A stretch of DNA of 64,000 nt, from NCBI GenBank assembly GCA_934402315.1, contig CAKRTS010000014.1, positions 37,398 to 101,397 of the forward strand, read 5' to 3'. A model generated the notes under the pieces. The model was given only the letters and a program-made list of their open reading frames with translations. It was not told the DNA's origin and ran no database searches. The stretch's first letter is position 1, and each line of letters opens with the position of its first letter. The position numbers were made by a program, and so were the translations under genes. Source of the DNA: an uncultured Acetatifactor sp. Lineage in GTDB: Bacteria; Bacillota; Clostridia; Lachnospirales; Lachnospiraceae. Below are positions 42,594 to 53,800 of the stretch, in pieces.

Positions 42594-44634
42594 TCTTGTA
42601 CACCACCTCTCCGAATAGCGACTGAATAAAGTCGATCACCTGTGCCCAGAGCACATAGATGATAAACGCAAGCAACAGTGCAATCAATATCGTGAACACG
42701 GTCAGTCCGATGATCTTCACCGTCTCTCCCACCGTGTAATTGTTGATCTCCCGGATGGAGATGAACAACAGCACCGCGATCCAGACGTACATGAATACCG
42801 ACGCAAACTCAACGAAGAACGATTCGTTGTAGGTCACCACATGCGAAATCGCGAAGATGACCGGCATGAACAGCAGGTACGGCGTCAGGCTGTAGATGAA
42901 GGAACAATAGATCGCCTTCAGCTTTCCCTCTCCGTCGTTGATCGTACACATCAGGTAATTACAGCCTGTAATCAGAAGCAACGCCACCAGCAGAAGACCG
43001 ATATCCGAGAGAATGTCGTAATTTCCCTCTCTTACCGTCTTGAACAGGAAGCCACAGAAGTACTTGTTTATGATGTAAAAGGCAATTCCGATTACCAGCA
43101 TCACGTTGGCGCTTGCCAGAGACACCCTGTTCTGTCTCTTGATTCCATAGCAGCCCTCGATGGGATGCTTTACAAAATAGAACATATATCTGAGCTCCCG
43201 TATCAGCTTCAGATCAGTGAACCTTGCCAAAAGCTCCTTCGGTTTTTTCAGGACTCCCCACTTCTTATCCGCAAGCTTTAAAAGCTTCTGCGCCAGCCAG
43301 ATTCCGGCAAAAATGAAAATCACCGTCACCAGGTTCCGTTTGAGCCAGTTGTTCCGGATCTCCCAGAAGGCGTCGGAATAGCCGTCGTAGTCCTTCGCCA
43401 GCTTCGCGTAACGGATCGCCTCGTCGTAGTTTTCTTCCTGCAGGAGCGCCTTTCCCATCGCCATGTTGGCATAGTCGAAAAGGTTATTCATCCTGAGGAC
43501 TTCCCCGAGCGGCTCCTTGCTCTCCGTGTATCTTCCCTTTGAGAAGAGGTAGAGCGCCGTGTGCAGGTAATCCGTGAACTCCGTCGGCTCAAATACCTGG
43601 ATCTGCGCCTTGTCGGAATCCAGAATGTAAATCTTGTCGTCCTTGCCGATCTGGATTGCCTCGACCTTCGTGGAAAGTCCGATTCTCTGCTGTCCGTCAT
43701 CGCTTCCGCCGAATACAAACAGCAGGCTGCCCTCGTTGTTGTACTCGTATATGTAACCGTTCGTCGATGCCACAAATACATTGTCATGGTTTCCCACCGC
43801 CACCGCCGCGGGAACATCCTCGTAGGCATCGCACTCGATCATGTTGACTCCGGCGATATTCAGCCGTTTCAGTGTGTCCTCCTTCTCGCCTCTTGTGACT
43901 GTGTAAATCAGTCCCTTTTCGTCTATCGCCATGTTGTCGGGCGTTGAAGGGAGGTTTCCCTGTGACTTTGCCCGTTGGGCATCCGTCTGGATCGCTCTCC
44001 AGAGAATCCGCCACAGGGAAGCACTGGTATTGTTAGTACCGAAGTAGCCCAGAAAGGTTCCGCCCTCTACCGGACTGATCTGTACAATACCGTTGTTGTT
44101 GGATTCACAGATGATATACATGGTTCCCGATTCGTTGACCACGATTTTTAACGGCAGGAAATCCTGCGTGCTTCCGTAGAGCGGATGCTCCGGCTTTCCG
44201 TAGGTCTGAATCAGTTCCCCGGCGGCATCAAACACGAAGATGCTTCTCGCATCCCGGTCCGCCACATAGCAGGTTCTGTCCTTCGTCACATACATTCCGC
44301 GGGGAGCCACCAGGATTCCCTCGCCGAAGGTGTCTATGAGATTTGCGTCCATGTCCGAGACGACCACCCTGCCGTTCCCGCTGTCGAGGATGTACATATA
44401 ACCGTCCTCCGTCAGCGTCAGATCCGTGGGCCCGATCAGCGCCTCGTCTCCGATTTTCGTAATGGTTTCATAAGGAAGATATGCCGTCTGTGTCTCTGTC
44501 ACATAACCGTAGCCGTCAATGGTGTAGGTTCTGTAGGGCGAATCCGCCTGTACCCTCACACCGCCTGCCGCCACCCCGAGCACCAACAGGAACGCAGTCA
44601 ATGGCACGAAGAGTTTTTTCCACGCTTTTTTCAT
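42583..44634 (-). CDS. NHL-repeat beta-propeller fused to YIP1-like membrane domain
   Basis: 683 residues from ATG 44634 (AAAGGTG ~9 nt upstream; GTG 44646 is an alternative). Signal peptide (LFVPLTAFLLVLGVAAGGV), then six NHL-type blades at ~50-340 (GPTDLTLTEDGYMYILDSGNGRVVVSD, APRGMYVTKDRTCYVADRDARSIFVFD, VEAIQIGKDDKIYILDSDKAQIQVFEP). A short TPR-like segment (YANMAMGKALLQEENYDEAIRYAKLA) and a membrane helix (LVTVIFIFAGIWLA) lead to a YIP1-like domain of about six membrane helices at the C-terminus. It likely sits in the membrane with the propeller outside, possibly as an assembly factor or sensor for the transporter; role unknown. Commonly found beside DUF5696 genes. Confidence 0.85.
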   Translation of the reverse strand: MKKAWKKLFVPLTAFLLVLGVAAGGVRVQADSPYRTYTIDGYGYVTETQTAYLPYETITKIGDEALIGPTDLTLTEDGYMYILDSGNGRVVVSDMDANLIDTFGEGILVAPRGMYVTKDRTCYVADRDARSIFVFDAAGELIQTYGKPEHPLYGSTQDFLPLKIVVNESGTMYIICESNNNGIVQISPVEGGTFLGYFGTNNTSASLWRILWRAIQTDAQRAKSQGNLPSTPDNMAIDEKGLIYTVTRGEKEDTLKRLNIAGVNMIECDAYEDVPAAVAVGNHDNVFVASTNGYIYEYNNEGSLLFVFGGSDDGQQRIGLSTKVEAIQIGKDDKIYILDSDKAQIQVFEPTEFTDYLHTALYLFSKGRYTESKEPLGEVLRMNNLFDYANMAMGKALLQEENYDEAIRYAKLAKDYDGYSDAFWEIRNNWLKRNLVTVIFIFAGIWLAQKLLKLADKKWGVLKKPKELLARFTDLKLIRELRYMFYFVKHPIEGCYGIKRQNRVSLASANVMLVIGIAFYIINKYFCGFLFKTVREGNYDILSDIGLLLVALLLITGCNYLMCTINDGEGKLKAIYCSFIYSLTPYLLFMPVIFAISHVVTYNESFFVEFASVFMYVWIAVLLFISIREINNYTVGETVKIIGLTVFTILIALLLAFIIYVLWAQVIDFIQSLFGEVVYKIGN

Positions 44635-44655
44635 CAATCTACTCACCTTTCCTGT

Positions 44656-45531
44656 TTACTTGATACCGGAATGTGCCATCGTGTTCATGACATTCTTCTG
44701 CAGGATGCAGAACAATACCAGATTCGGCACGAACATAATCAGGGATGCCGCCGCCGCAACTCCCTGTCCCGCCACGGTGTTTGTCGTACTCGTGCTTGTC
44801 AGGGTGTTCATGTAGAATGCCAGCGATTTCAGCCCGTCGTCGTTTACGTAATAGTTGGACGCCTCAAGATTCGTCCATACCTGCTGGAATACCAGAATCG
44901 CCGCCGTGGCAATCGCCGGTTTAATCAGCGGAATGATTACCTTTGTATAGATCTGAAGCTCCTTCGCCCCGTCCATATACGCCGCTTCGATCAGGGAGTC
45001 AGGCACCTGATCCACAAACTGCTTTACCAGAAACAGCGCCACCGGCAGTGGAATCAAAGGAAGTATCTGCGCCCAGTAGGTATTTGTCATGTGCAGGACA
45101 TTGACAACCAGATACCTCGGTATCATGACAGCCACCGGCACGAACATCAGCGCGAGCTGGTTAATGTTCATCATTGCCGCCCTGCCCTTGAATTTCAGCT
45201 TTGACAGCGCATATGCCGCTGCCGTCGTGAAGATCAGGGACGAGAAAACGACGCTTCCCGTAATCAGCAGACTGTTGAACACGTATTTCGACAGCGGGAT
45301 GCCCGCCGATCTCGAAGCCTTGAACAGCTGTCTGAAATTATCCAGTGTCGGGTGGGTCGTGATAAACCTCGGCGGGAAGGCGAACAGCTCCTCCATCGGC
45401 TTGAACGCGTGGAAGATGATGAACACGATCGGCAGTCCCGTCAGTATCACAAGAGGAAGCACCAGCAGCAGGATCTTGATCTGACCTTTTTCAAATTTCT
45501 TGGGGTTGATTCTGTTCCCTTTATAAGCCAT
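44656..45531 (-). CDS. Second ABC sugar transporter permease, MalG type
   Basis: 291 residues from ATG 45531, AGGAGG upstream. Six membrane helices begin at LLLVLPLVILTGLPIVFIIFHAF; the EAA loop reads EAAYMDGAKELQIYTKVIIP. The ending (FCILQKNVMNTMAHSGIK) is typical of the family. It pairs with the 45542 permease and with the large solute-binding protein at 46459, making a second importer in the same operon as the first one. Confidence 0.92.
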   Translation of the reverse strand: MAYKGNRINPKKFEKGQIKILLLVLPLVILTGLPIVFIIFHAFKPMEELFAFPPRFITTHPTLDNFRQLFKASRSAGIPLSKYVFNSLLITGSVVFSSLIFTTAAAYALSKLKFKGRAAMMNINQLALMFVPVAVMIPRYLVVNVLHMTNTYWAQILPLIPLPVALFLVKQFVDQVPDSLIEAAYMDGAKELQIYTKVIIPLIKPAIATAAILVFQQVWTNLEASNYYVNDDGLKSLAFYMNTLTSTSTTNTVAGQGVAAAASLIMFVPNLVLFCILQKNVMNTMAHSGIK

Positions 45532-45541
45532 CTTCTTCCTC

Positions 45542-46450
45542 CTAATCCCTCTCCCCGAACAGTCTGTTCGAGAGCTTTGAGAATATCTGTACAATCAGCA
45601 GCAGCGCCACGGAGACGGCTGCCGCATAACCCATCTCATACCGGATAAAGCCGTAATCCTCGATGTGGTTGACAATGAGCTGCGCCGCGTAATTCGGAGT
45701 CGGATTGCCCGCAAGCATCGATGCAATCTGTCCGTTCTGGAACGCCCCGACGATCTGCATGACCGCCGCGAAGAGCATCTGCGGCTTCATGCTCGGTATC
45801 GTCACATAGACCATTTCCTGGAAGCGGTTCTTCACGCCGTCGATCGCCGCCGCTTCATACAGGCTTTCATCCGTGTTCAGAATACCTGCGAGGATTGCGA
45901 GGAAGCCGACGCCCATGCTGCTCCAGAGACCGATCAGTATGACGATCGGCAGGAGATAATTGGAATTTACCAGCCAGATGATCGGCTCGTTGATAATGCC
46001 GAGATCCATGAGCCAGCTGTTGATATATCCCGTCTGGTCTCCCGTGAACATGATCTTCCAGAGCACCGCCATCGCAACGCCCGTTGTCATGCTGGGCGAG
46101 TAAAGAATCAGTGCGAAGACCGTCCGCAGCTTTCCCGGAAGGTTCGCCAGCGCCCACGCCAGCAGGAAGGAGAGCACATAGCCGCCGACGCCGACGATCA
46201 ATGCGTATTTCACGGTGTTCGGCAATACATACTGCATGAACACCTCATCGCTGGTAATCAGGTTTATGTAGTTCAGAAAGCCTACAAATTTCGGAAACTG
46301 TATGACATTGAAGTTCGTAAAGGAAAGAACAACTGCCAGACACACCGGAGTCAATATGAAAATGGTAAACAGGAGGGCATATGGAAGGAGGAAAAGATAA
46401 CCTGCCTTATTGGAACGTTCCCTTCTGCTGATCTTGGTTGTTTTCTTCAT
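45542..46450 (-). CDS. Second ABC sugar transporter permease, MalF type
   Basis: 302 residues from ATG 46450 with GAGG upstream; GTG 46462 is a less likely start. Six membrane helices ([29 protein letters not shown] onward) and the EAA loop [21 protein letters not shown]. Starts 9 nt before the stop of the solute-binding protein gene upstream, so the genes overlap. Confidence 0.92.
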   Translation of the reverse strand: MKKTTKISRRERSNKAGYLFLLPYALLFTIFILTPVCLAVVLSFTNFNVIQFPKFVGFLNYINLITSDEVFMQYVLPNTVKYALIVGVGGYVLSFLLAWALANLPGKLRTVFALILYSPSMTTGVAMAVLWKIMFTGDQTGYINSWLMDLGIINEPIIWLVNSNYLLPIVILIGLWSSMGVGFLAILAGILNTDESLYEAAAIDGVKNRFQEMVYVTIPSMKPQMLFAAVMQIVGAFQNGQIASMLAGNPTPNYAAQLIVNHIEDYGFIRYEMGYAAAVSVALLLIVQIFSKLSNRLFGERD

Positions 46451-46458
46451 TGTCCGCC

Positions 46459-49425
46459 TCACTTTGTCTCGAAAATTCTCCTCACCGCTTCAACGGACGG
46501 AACCTTGTATTCCTTGAGGATATTTCCTTCACTGTCTATGTAACCGAATTCCTCCAGCTTGCGCTCCGTCTCGCGCTCCACGGTCTTTACCGTCTCATCA
46601 ATCCTTGCTCTCAGCGTCTCGCCGTTGACGACAATATCGTTAAAGGAATTGCTCAGCTCCCGCTCCATCATGTAGCTTCCCAGAAGTCTTGGCGCCTCGA
46701 GAATGTTCTCCGCCTGCTCCATGATGATGTCCTTATGCGCTGTGGGGAAGGGCAGCTCGGCAAAGGCTTCCAGATTTGCGGTCGGCCAGATGTACTCATC
46801 GCCGTACATGATCTGGAGCATCTGCCCGAATTCCGCCTGTACCTGTGTGCCTGACCACCAGTCCATGAACTGCCATGCCTGCTGTTCTCTCTGATCGTCG
46901 GAGGCAAACATCACCGTGCTCTCCGCGCCGCCGGACATATACCGGTTGATCTCACCCGTCTCGTCATCCACAATGCCGGGGATGAGTGCTATGCTCCATG
47001 AGTTTGCAATCTCCGGTGCAGCGTTCAGGATCAGGTTGTAGGAATTGAAATCCGCGATTCCGATCGGCAGATCCCCGTTCCGGAAATGCTGGTAAAAATT
47101 CGGGATGTCCACTGGAAGATCATAGAGGGTGAACAGCTCTGTCAGCGCCGTCAGTCCCTTGACGGACGATTCGCTGTTTACCTCGATCTCCTGTGCGGTC
47201 TCCCCGTAGAGGCTGCCGCCGTACTGGAACAGGAGCGGTGTCGTGCCGTGGAAATTTCTCATTACCAGCATGGATGCCGTCGGGTAATATACGTTCAGTC
47301 CCCTCATCTGGAGATCCGGCAGCATGGCGATCAGGTCATCCATCGTCTCCGGTGCTTCCAGCCCCAGCTTTTCCAGAATGTCCGTCCGGTAAAACATAAC
47401 GTAGAAGTTCATCGTCTCCGGCAGGGAGTACAGTCCGTCGTCGATCACCGAGGAGACGAGAATACCTTCGCTGTATCTGCCGAACACTTCCTTATAATTA
47501 TCAAACTTCGTCAGATCGACCAGCGCCCCCCGGATTCCCAGTTCAAACGGAATGGAATAGTTGATTCCCGTCGCAATGTCCGGCGTGTCGCCCGATGCAT
47601 TTGCAAGCACGAGCTTCTGCGGGTCGGTCATGATCGAGAGGTCTACCTGTATTCCCGTCTGCGGCGTGAACTGTTCGTCTATCATCTTCTGCATGATCTC
47701 GACATACTGTCTCGGGCGGTTCACCCAGACCTGCAGATGCGAAGCGTCCGTGTTGCTCGCGGAGTAGGAGGTTCCGAAGAAGGAATGTGTAAAACGTTGT
47801 ACAGAGAGCAGTGCGCTCTGGAAAATATTCAGCTTCTTCGGGAGCTTCGCACCCTCCTGGTAGAGATAGATTCTGTCGATGGAAAGATTGTTCTTATTAA
47901 TCAGGTCAACGAAATTCGCAATCTGGGTATTGATGGAGTTGACGCTTGTGGAAAGCTCATCCACGCGGTAGATCAGTTCATTCGGGTCATCCCCCAGCGT
48001 CTTCAGCTGCTTCGCTGCGATAATCAGATAGGCGAATGCCGCCACATCCTCCGCGTCCTTCGCATCCACATACTGCGTTGCGATCTCCGCCAGCTCATAC
48101 AGCTCATCCACCCAGCCGTACAGCCTTTCCTGCACATCCGGTATGTATCTTGTCAGCTTCAGGTCGCGGTACTTATCCTTGTTCGTGCCCGCCACCTTGG
48201 TCACCTCGAGGGAGAGGTCGTTGACCCCATTCATGATCTCGTCAACCTTCTCCAGAATGTAGCAAAGATTCTCTGCACTGATTGTCGCGGAAAGCGCGTG
48301 GGTTCCCTTTGTCAGCCAGACGCTCAGCTTCTCTCCGTCGGCATCCGTCAGGCTCTTTGTAGCATATTTTGCAGTGTATTCCACCGGGTAGCTCTCAAAC
48401 GCCGTGTTCGGGATCTCCCCGTCGATCCGCCAGTCCACAAAGACCGGAAAGTCATTTTTGTCTGACTGTCTGTAATTCATCGCCAGATAATAGTAACCCT
48501 CCGTTCCCACCTCGAACTGCCATGTGATTGTCTGACCCGCCGTGCCGAAGGAATCGCCGTCCACCGTGTTGAGCACCGTCTCCGTCGCCGACAGAGGATA
48601 CAGTGCCGAGTCATACTCACCTGTCGCATGGATGGAGGAGCTGTTTCTAAGGTAGAAGTTCTCTCCCTGAATGGTAATCAGCTCGGAGCCCTCCGCTTTG
48701 GAGGATGTGGTGTACTCCGCCACCTTCTCCGGCGCCTGCAGGCTCACATTTCCCAGAAGGAAGCTTCCCTCGCTGACACTGATCTCCAGCTCGTGCGTTC
48801 CTTTTTCCAGCTGAACCTTGAGCGGTGTTGCGTAGCGGTAGCTGCTGTCGCTCACCGCCTTTGTCTCCCACCGGATCAGCTTTGACGGCATCGAGACAAT
48901 TTCATTTCCATATCTGTCGGTCGAGATCGCCTCGTCCTGCACCCAGCATGTCTCAAAGGTCAGATTCCTCGCCTCATAAAAGGGATATTCTCCGTCGATC
49001 TTCAACGCAAACTCGATCGGCAGAATGGATTCATCATAAGATAAGTAGTCGAAGCTCATCCAGTACAGACCCGTCTCCGGCGCATCGATTGTCAGCTTAA
49101 GCGTCGTTCCGTGCTGTACATCCGCGGCGCTGCCGTCATAGCCGTAGCTCTCATCCGTCAGAAGTCCTCTGTCCTCCGCCGCGACCGCATCTTCTATATG
49201 GAATATTTTTTCCTCTCCCTGATAATCAGCCGCCGTGTATCCCGCGCTGATATTGGTATAGCCGGAGGTCAGTCTCTCAATGCTGAAGGATGCGGCAGAG
49301 GTTCCTGTCTCCTGTCCGTCTCCGGCCGCAAGCGCTATACCCACGCTCCCGTCTGCAAAGATACCGCCGGAAATTGCCACCGCCAGAATGCACGCTATCA
49401 TTTTCCTATACTTCTTCCGTGCCAT
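46459..49425 (-). CDS. Very large extracellular solute-binding protein with N-terminal carbohydrate-binding-like domains
   Basis: 988 residues, ATG 49425, AAGGAGG upstream. A signal peptide ([16 protein letters not shown]) without a lipobox Cys. Residues ~45-235 and ~240-395 look like two beta-sandwich modules ([56 protein letters not shown]). A helical linker (~400-540) is followed by a cluster-1 binding-protein domain (~565-900: [87 protein letters not shown]). It is about twice the usual size. Lacking a lipid anchor, it must be held by its other domains or by partner proteins. First gene of the long leftward operon. Confidence 0.9.
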   Translation of the reverse strand: MARKKYRKMIACILAVAISGGIFADGSVGIALAAGDGQETGTSAASFSIERLTSGYTNISAGYTAADYQGEEKIFHIEDAVAAEDRGLLTDESYGYDGSAADVQHGTTLKLTIDAPETGLYWMSFDYLSYDESILPIEFALKIDGEYPFYEARNLTFETCWVQDEAISTDRYGNEIVSMPSKLIRWETKAVSDSSYRYATPLKVQLEKGTHELEISVSEGSFLLGNVSLQAPEKVAEYTTSSKAEGSELITIQGENFYLRNSSSIHATGEYDSALYPLSATETVLNTVDGDSFGTAGQTITWQFEVGTEGYYYLAMNYRQSDKNDFPVFVDWRIDGEIPNTAFESYPVEYTAKYATKSLTDADGEKLSVWLTKGTHALSATISAENLCYILEKVDEIMNGVNDLSLEVTKVAGTNKDKYRDLKLTRYIPDVQERLYGWVDELYELAEIATQYVDAKDAEDVAAFAYLIIAAKQLKTLGDDPNELIYRVDELSTSVNSINTQIANFVDLINKNNLSIDRIYLYQEGAKLPKKLNIFQSALLSVQRFTHSFFGTSYSASNTDASHLQVWVNRPRQYVEIMQKMIDEQFTPQTGIQVDLSIMTDPQKLVLANASGDTPDIATGINYSIPFELGIRGALVDLTKFDNYKEVFGRYSEGILVSSVIDDGLYSLPETMNFYVMFYRTDILEKLGLEAPETMDDLIAMLPDLQMRGLNVYYPTASMLVMRNFHGTTPLLFQYGGSLYGETAQEIEVNSESSVKGLTALTELFTLYDLPVDIPNFYQHFRNGDLPIGIADFNSYNLILNAAPEIANSWSIALIPGIVDDETGEINRYMSGGAESTVMFASDDQREQQAWQFMDWWSGTQVQAEFGQMLQIMYGDEYIWPTANLEAFAELPFPTAHKDIIMEQAENILEAPRLLGSYMMERELSNSFNDIVVNGETLRARIDETVKTVERETERKLEEFGYIDSEGNILKEYKVPSVEAVRRIFETK

Positions 49426-49875
49426 GCAAAGCCTCCTTGAATTACTTTTTACTCAAACAGTCAAGTCCTTTATGAATCTCATTGATTATGTACAGTTTGA
49501 CGAAATTCTAACGAAATACCTTTATATTTGAATCATTATGTCTATATGTTTAAGCCTGTTTTTAAGTATTTGCTCAATATTTCCGTTCATAACACGTTTA
49601 TATGTCTTTTGTTTGAGCGTTTGCTTAAATATTATCTATTTGGTTTAACTTTATCTTTAAGTTACCATACTCACAACCAACATTCAACCCACATTTTGCT
49701 TCTTAGCTTCCAAAATTAGCCTTTCGTTTTTGTATAGATTGCACAACAAAACAGCCATTTTTTCTTTTTGCCAGATTTTTCGTTATTTTTTTGACTATTT
49801 ATGTATTGACTTAACTTTTCAGCCTGTTTATAATCAATTCATGTTCAAAGCATAGGATAATCAGGAGGAAGCGGA
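49426..49875. promoter_or_regulatory. 450-bp AT-rich divergent regulatory region
   Basis: No gene is seen. The stretch is far richer in A and T than its surroundings. It contains related heptad-spaced sequences TTTGCTCAATATTT (around 49570) and TTTGCTTAAATATT (around 49620), which could be operator half-sites for the ArsR-type regulator or another factor. A clear promoter exists only for the rightward gene (49806-49834); the leftward operon promoter was not identified with confidence. Confidence 0.5.
49806..49834 (+). promoter_or_regulatory. Sigma-A promoter of the ArsR-type regulator
   Basis: TTGACT (49806-49811) and a perfect TATAAT (49829-49834) spaced by 17 bp, 42 nt before the start codon. 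Confidence 0.85.
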
Positions 49876-50799
49876 ATGTTATATCTACGTTCGCTGGCAG
49901 AGGCGGAAGAGATTTTCAAGGCGCTGAGTACGCCGATGAGACTGCGGATCATGGAATTGATCTATGAAAATGACCAGATGAGCATGAACGATCTGGCGGA
50001 AGCGCTGGAGCTGACAAACAGCGCGATCTCGCTGCATGTCAGCAAGCTAGAGAGTGCCGGACTGGTCTCCATCCATACGACCTCGGGAAAGCGCGGCGTC
50101 ATGAAGATTGTACGCCCGGTCTACTCCCGTCTGCTGGTCGACATGGCGCCTCAGGCAAAGCCGAGGCACTGTTACACCGACGATATTTCCGTTGGACATT
50201 ATATCGCCTGTGACGTGCATCCGACCTGCGGACTCGCCTCCCCGACAAATATTATAGGAGAGCTGGACAATCCGAGAGTCTTCGCCTACCCGGAGCGCTT
50301 CCGCGCAGACATTGTCTGGATCGGCTACGGCAGCCTGACCTACAGCCTGCCGAACCGCCTGAATCCCGGCCAGACCTTACAGGAGCTGAATATCTCCTTT
50401 GAGATCTCCTCGGAGTGTCCGGAGTTCAACGAGGACTATCCCAGCGACATCCACTTTTCCATCAACGGCATTCCGTTGGGAAAATGGATCAGCCCCGGGG
50501 ACTACGGCTCCAGAAGAGGCATTATCTCTCCCTACTGGTGGCCTGAGCTGTTAAATCAGTACGGACTGTTAAAGTCTCTGATTATCAACTCCGAGGGAAC
50601 CTTCATCGACGGAACGCTGCGGATCTCCAAGACGACGATACAGGATCTCCACATCGACCACAACAGCACCATCGAATTCACCTTCTCCGTTCCCAAGGAC
50701 ACCGCGAACTGCGGCGGTCTGACGCTGTTCGGAGAGAATTTCGGCGATTACAATCAGGCAATCCGCGTCAAGGCGTATTACGGTGACGCGAATGCCTGA
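49876..50799 (+). CDS. ArsR-type winged-helix regulator with large C-terminal domain
   Basis: 307 residues, ATG 49876 after AGGAGG. The winged helix is at ~10-95 (AEEIFKALSTPMRLRIMELIYEN, MSMNDLAEALELTNSAISLHVSKLESAGLVSIH). A ~200-residue C-terminal domain follows with Cys residues (YIACDVHPTCGLASPTNIIGELDNPRVF in part) and beta-rich sequence (LQELNISFEISSECPEF, IHFSINGIPLGKWISPGDYGSRRG). That domain is unlike short metal-sensing ArsR proteins and probably binds a sugar ligand. It is divergent from the arabinan transporter operon and is the likely regulator of it (inferred from position). Confidence 0.9.
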   Translation: MLYLRSLAEAEEIFKALSTPMRLRIMELIYENDQMSMNDLAEALELTNSAISLHVSKLESAGLVSIHTTSGKRGVMKIVRPVYSRLLVDMAPQAKPRHCYTDDISVGHYIACDVHPTCGLASPTNIIGELDNPRVFAYPERFRADIVWIGYGSLTYSLPNRLNPGQTLQELNISFEISSECPEFNEDYPSDIHFSINGIPLGKWISPGDYGSRRGIISPYWWPELLNQYGLLKSLIINSEGTFIDGTLRISKTTIQDLHIDHNSTIEFTFSVPKDTANCGGLTLFGENFGDYNQAIRVKAYYGDANA

Positions 50800-50810
50800 C
50801 GGCATATAAA

Positions 50811-50850
50811 AAGGTACGCTCCATCCCGAGGCGTACCTTTCCTTTTTTAT
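50811..50850. terminator. Bidirectional terminator between the ArsR and GLUG genes
   Basis: AAGGTACGC / GCGTACCTT form a 9-bp stem around an 11-nt loop, followed by TCCTTTTTT on the plus strand and by a T-run on the minus strand as well. It serves the convergent genes ending at 50799 and 50857. Confidence 0.85.
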
Positions 50851-50856
50851 TTCTGC

Positions 50857-53800
50857 TTATTCTTTTTCTTCGCTCTGCTTCTCTTTCTTACGCTTTTTCT
50901 TCACCGCCTTGACAGCTATGAGAATCAGGAGCAATGCTGCCGCCGCTCCTCCCGCAATCGGAAGGATGATTTTCAGCTTACCGCTCTGCTCTGACTCTGT
51001 CACGCGGAAGGTTCCCTCTGCATCCGCCTTGAACTCCCGGTAGCTTCCGACTACCTCGGAATCCACCGCCACAAACTCTCCGTTCTGCTCCACCTCGATC
51101 TGTGCATTGTCAGCATCCGTGCAGAACACTCTCAGCATCAGCTCTCCGGTATAAGCCGTCTCCCCGTCCGATGTGGCATTTTTCACCGAGTAGGTGTAAT
51201 TGTCTCCGTCTCTGTCCAGATAGAGCTTTGTCTCCGGGTAGAAGTCGCCCTTCGCCATCAGCAGAGGTCTTCCGCTGTCCGACGTCTCCCCGGCAGCGAT
51301 CGAGGACATCCACTCCTCATAGACCGCCTCCAGGATCTTATTTCCGGTGATGTTGTCATAGTCAAACTCCGGCCAGCTGCCGTAGCAGCCATCCTTTTCG
51401 GGAACCGCCGGAATCTGATCCACAGGCATTGCCTCCCCATATCCGCACTCATAGGAAGCAATCTCCTTTCCGTCAGCCTGAAATACGATCCGGAATCTGG
51501 AAAATGCCTCCGGCACATTCTGCCTGCTGCAGAATTCCTCATAGCTCAGGGGTGTCGCTCCTCCCTCGTAGCCGATTCCGTCGACACCGCCGATGCCTCC
51601 CGCCACATAGTAATTGCCGTACAGCGTGCCGTCATCGCTGACCATGCCCGCGATTGCTCCCTGGCGCTCTCCCGTCAGCTCGATTTCATTGTAGGCATAG
51701 CTGTAGAAAATGTCGCAGCCCTTGCCCGCGATACCGCCGACGTCATTCTTGCCGCTCACGCTTCCCATGCTGTAGCAGCTGCGGATGGCATAGCTGGAAG
51801 CTCCGGCAATTCCGCCGACCTCGCTCCCCCCCGTGCTCTCAATATCCCCGTAGGATTCACAGGAGATCACGGCGCCAAACTCCGCCCTGCCGACAATGCC
51901 TCCGACGCAGTCCTTCTTGCCGGTCACATCACCAAAGTTCCGGCTGTCGCGCACGACCGCCTTGATCGTCTGCTCAATGTCAAAGCTCTCCGTGCCGGTG
52001 AGGGTGATGTCGTCCTCCGGATCAAAGTCATACTCCGTTGCGACCTGACCGACAATACCGCCGACGTTGGCATCCGCCTCCACGGTTCCACGGTTTACGC
52101 AGAGAGTGATCTTTCCCTTCTGGAAGCTGGAGGTATCATACCTCGCCTCCTCTGTCCCCGCTGCGTCCTCTGCAGCGTCTGCCTCCTCCGTGTTTTCCCC
52201 TGCTGCTTCCGCGTCAGGATCGCCGGGAGCAACCGCTTCGCTGCTTGCCGCCTCGTCCGAGGTATCCTCCACAGAGATTCCCTCATAGCGGAATAAGTCA
52301 TCCCGGATCTCGCTGACCAGCTTTCTTAACACCCTCGCCTGTGCCGACAGCGCATCCGCATTCGCATCCATGCTGTCCATGCCCTTTTCCAGCGAATCCG
52401 AGAGCTGTCCGAGCTCATCGAACGCCGCCTCCAGATTCTTATTCAGTACATCCAGACTGCTCCCGATCGTACCTATGCGCCCCGTGGAAGCCTTTGTCAT
52501 GGTGTCCATGTGCCCCGCCGTGCTGCTGCCGAATTTTCTCAGCGCCGCGAGATAGCTCTCCGCATCATCATCCCAGCCGGAGGGGATCAGATCGCCCCCG
52601 GAGACACTGCCGTCAAATAGATCATTTCCGCTGATGGAGATGCGGTTCGTCTCACTGCTGCCGGAATTGCTGCCGGAGCTGTCATTGCTGATCTGGTTCC
52701 ACTCGTTGTCCAGCGTCTTTAAATCACTGCTGATACCGTTCAGCTCCTGATTATAAATATACCATAAGTCCGTCGCGGTCGTATTGAGCAGCTTGCCCGC
52801 ATCATTCGCATTCTGAAGGTAAAGGCTGATGTCCTTCATAATCGCGGTCGTCTCGTCCGCATTGGCGCTGAAATCGTCATAAGCCGCGTCCATCAGGTCG
52901 ATAAACTTATCCGTCTCCCTGTCCAGCTGGCTGAGCTTGTCGCTGAGATACTGTACCTCAAGAAACGGCTCCATCTGCCCGCCAATGCCGCCGACATCCT
53001 TCCTGCCGAGCACATATCCCGAGTTCGTGCAGTTCTGCAGATAACCCTGATGCAGCCGCCCGACGATGCCGCCGGTGTTATAGCCGACGTGCTGATAGCC
53101 GATCGTTCCCTCGTTGGAGCAGTAATAAATCTTTCCCGAGGAGATTCCGGCGATGCCGCCGGTGTCCGTGTGCGCGGCAACATTCGAGGTACTGTTGATC
53201 TGCTCCAGATTCTCAGCGGTAAAGTCATCCAGCCCATAGGTCACTTCCGTGCCGGAGGTGTTGACCGTCCCACTGTTTGTACAGTTATTCAGGATGCCCT
53301 TATTGTTTCCGGTAATCCCGCCTGCGGAATGATTGCCGGTTATGGCAGCCGAATTCTCGCACCCTCTGATCTCGCCCGTCTCCTCGTTGACACCGGCAAT
53401 GCCGCCGATCTCACCGTTTCCGGAGACCTTGCCGGCAAAGCTGCAGTTTGAAATCCTTCCATAATTTACTCCGACGATGCCTCCGGCCTGATCCTGGCTT
53501 CCCTCGGGAGCAATCTCTCCCCTTACCGTCAGATTCTGCACCCGCGCCCCTTCCTGCACATACCGGAAGAGTCCGACCGCCGATCCCATTTCCGTGAGCT
53601 TCAGCCCGGTTATGCTGTGGTCATTGCCGTCGAAGATCCCGGCGAACACCGGAATGCACAACGGCTCCGTTCCCGTCAGCTCAATATCCGCCGTCAGCAC
53701 GACCTTTTTATCCCTCGACCAGCTGTCCAGAATACAGTTTTCCGCGAGTTCCCGAAGCTCCTCCTCCGTGCTGATCTCCAACAATGTATAATCCGCGTCA

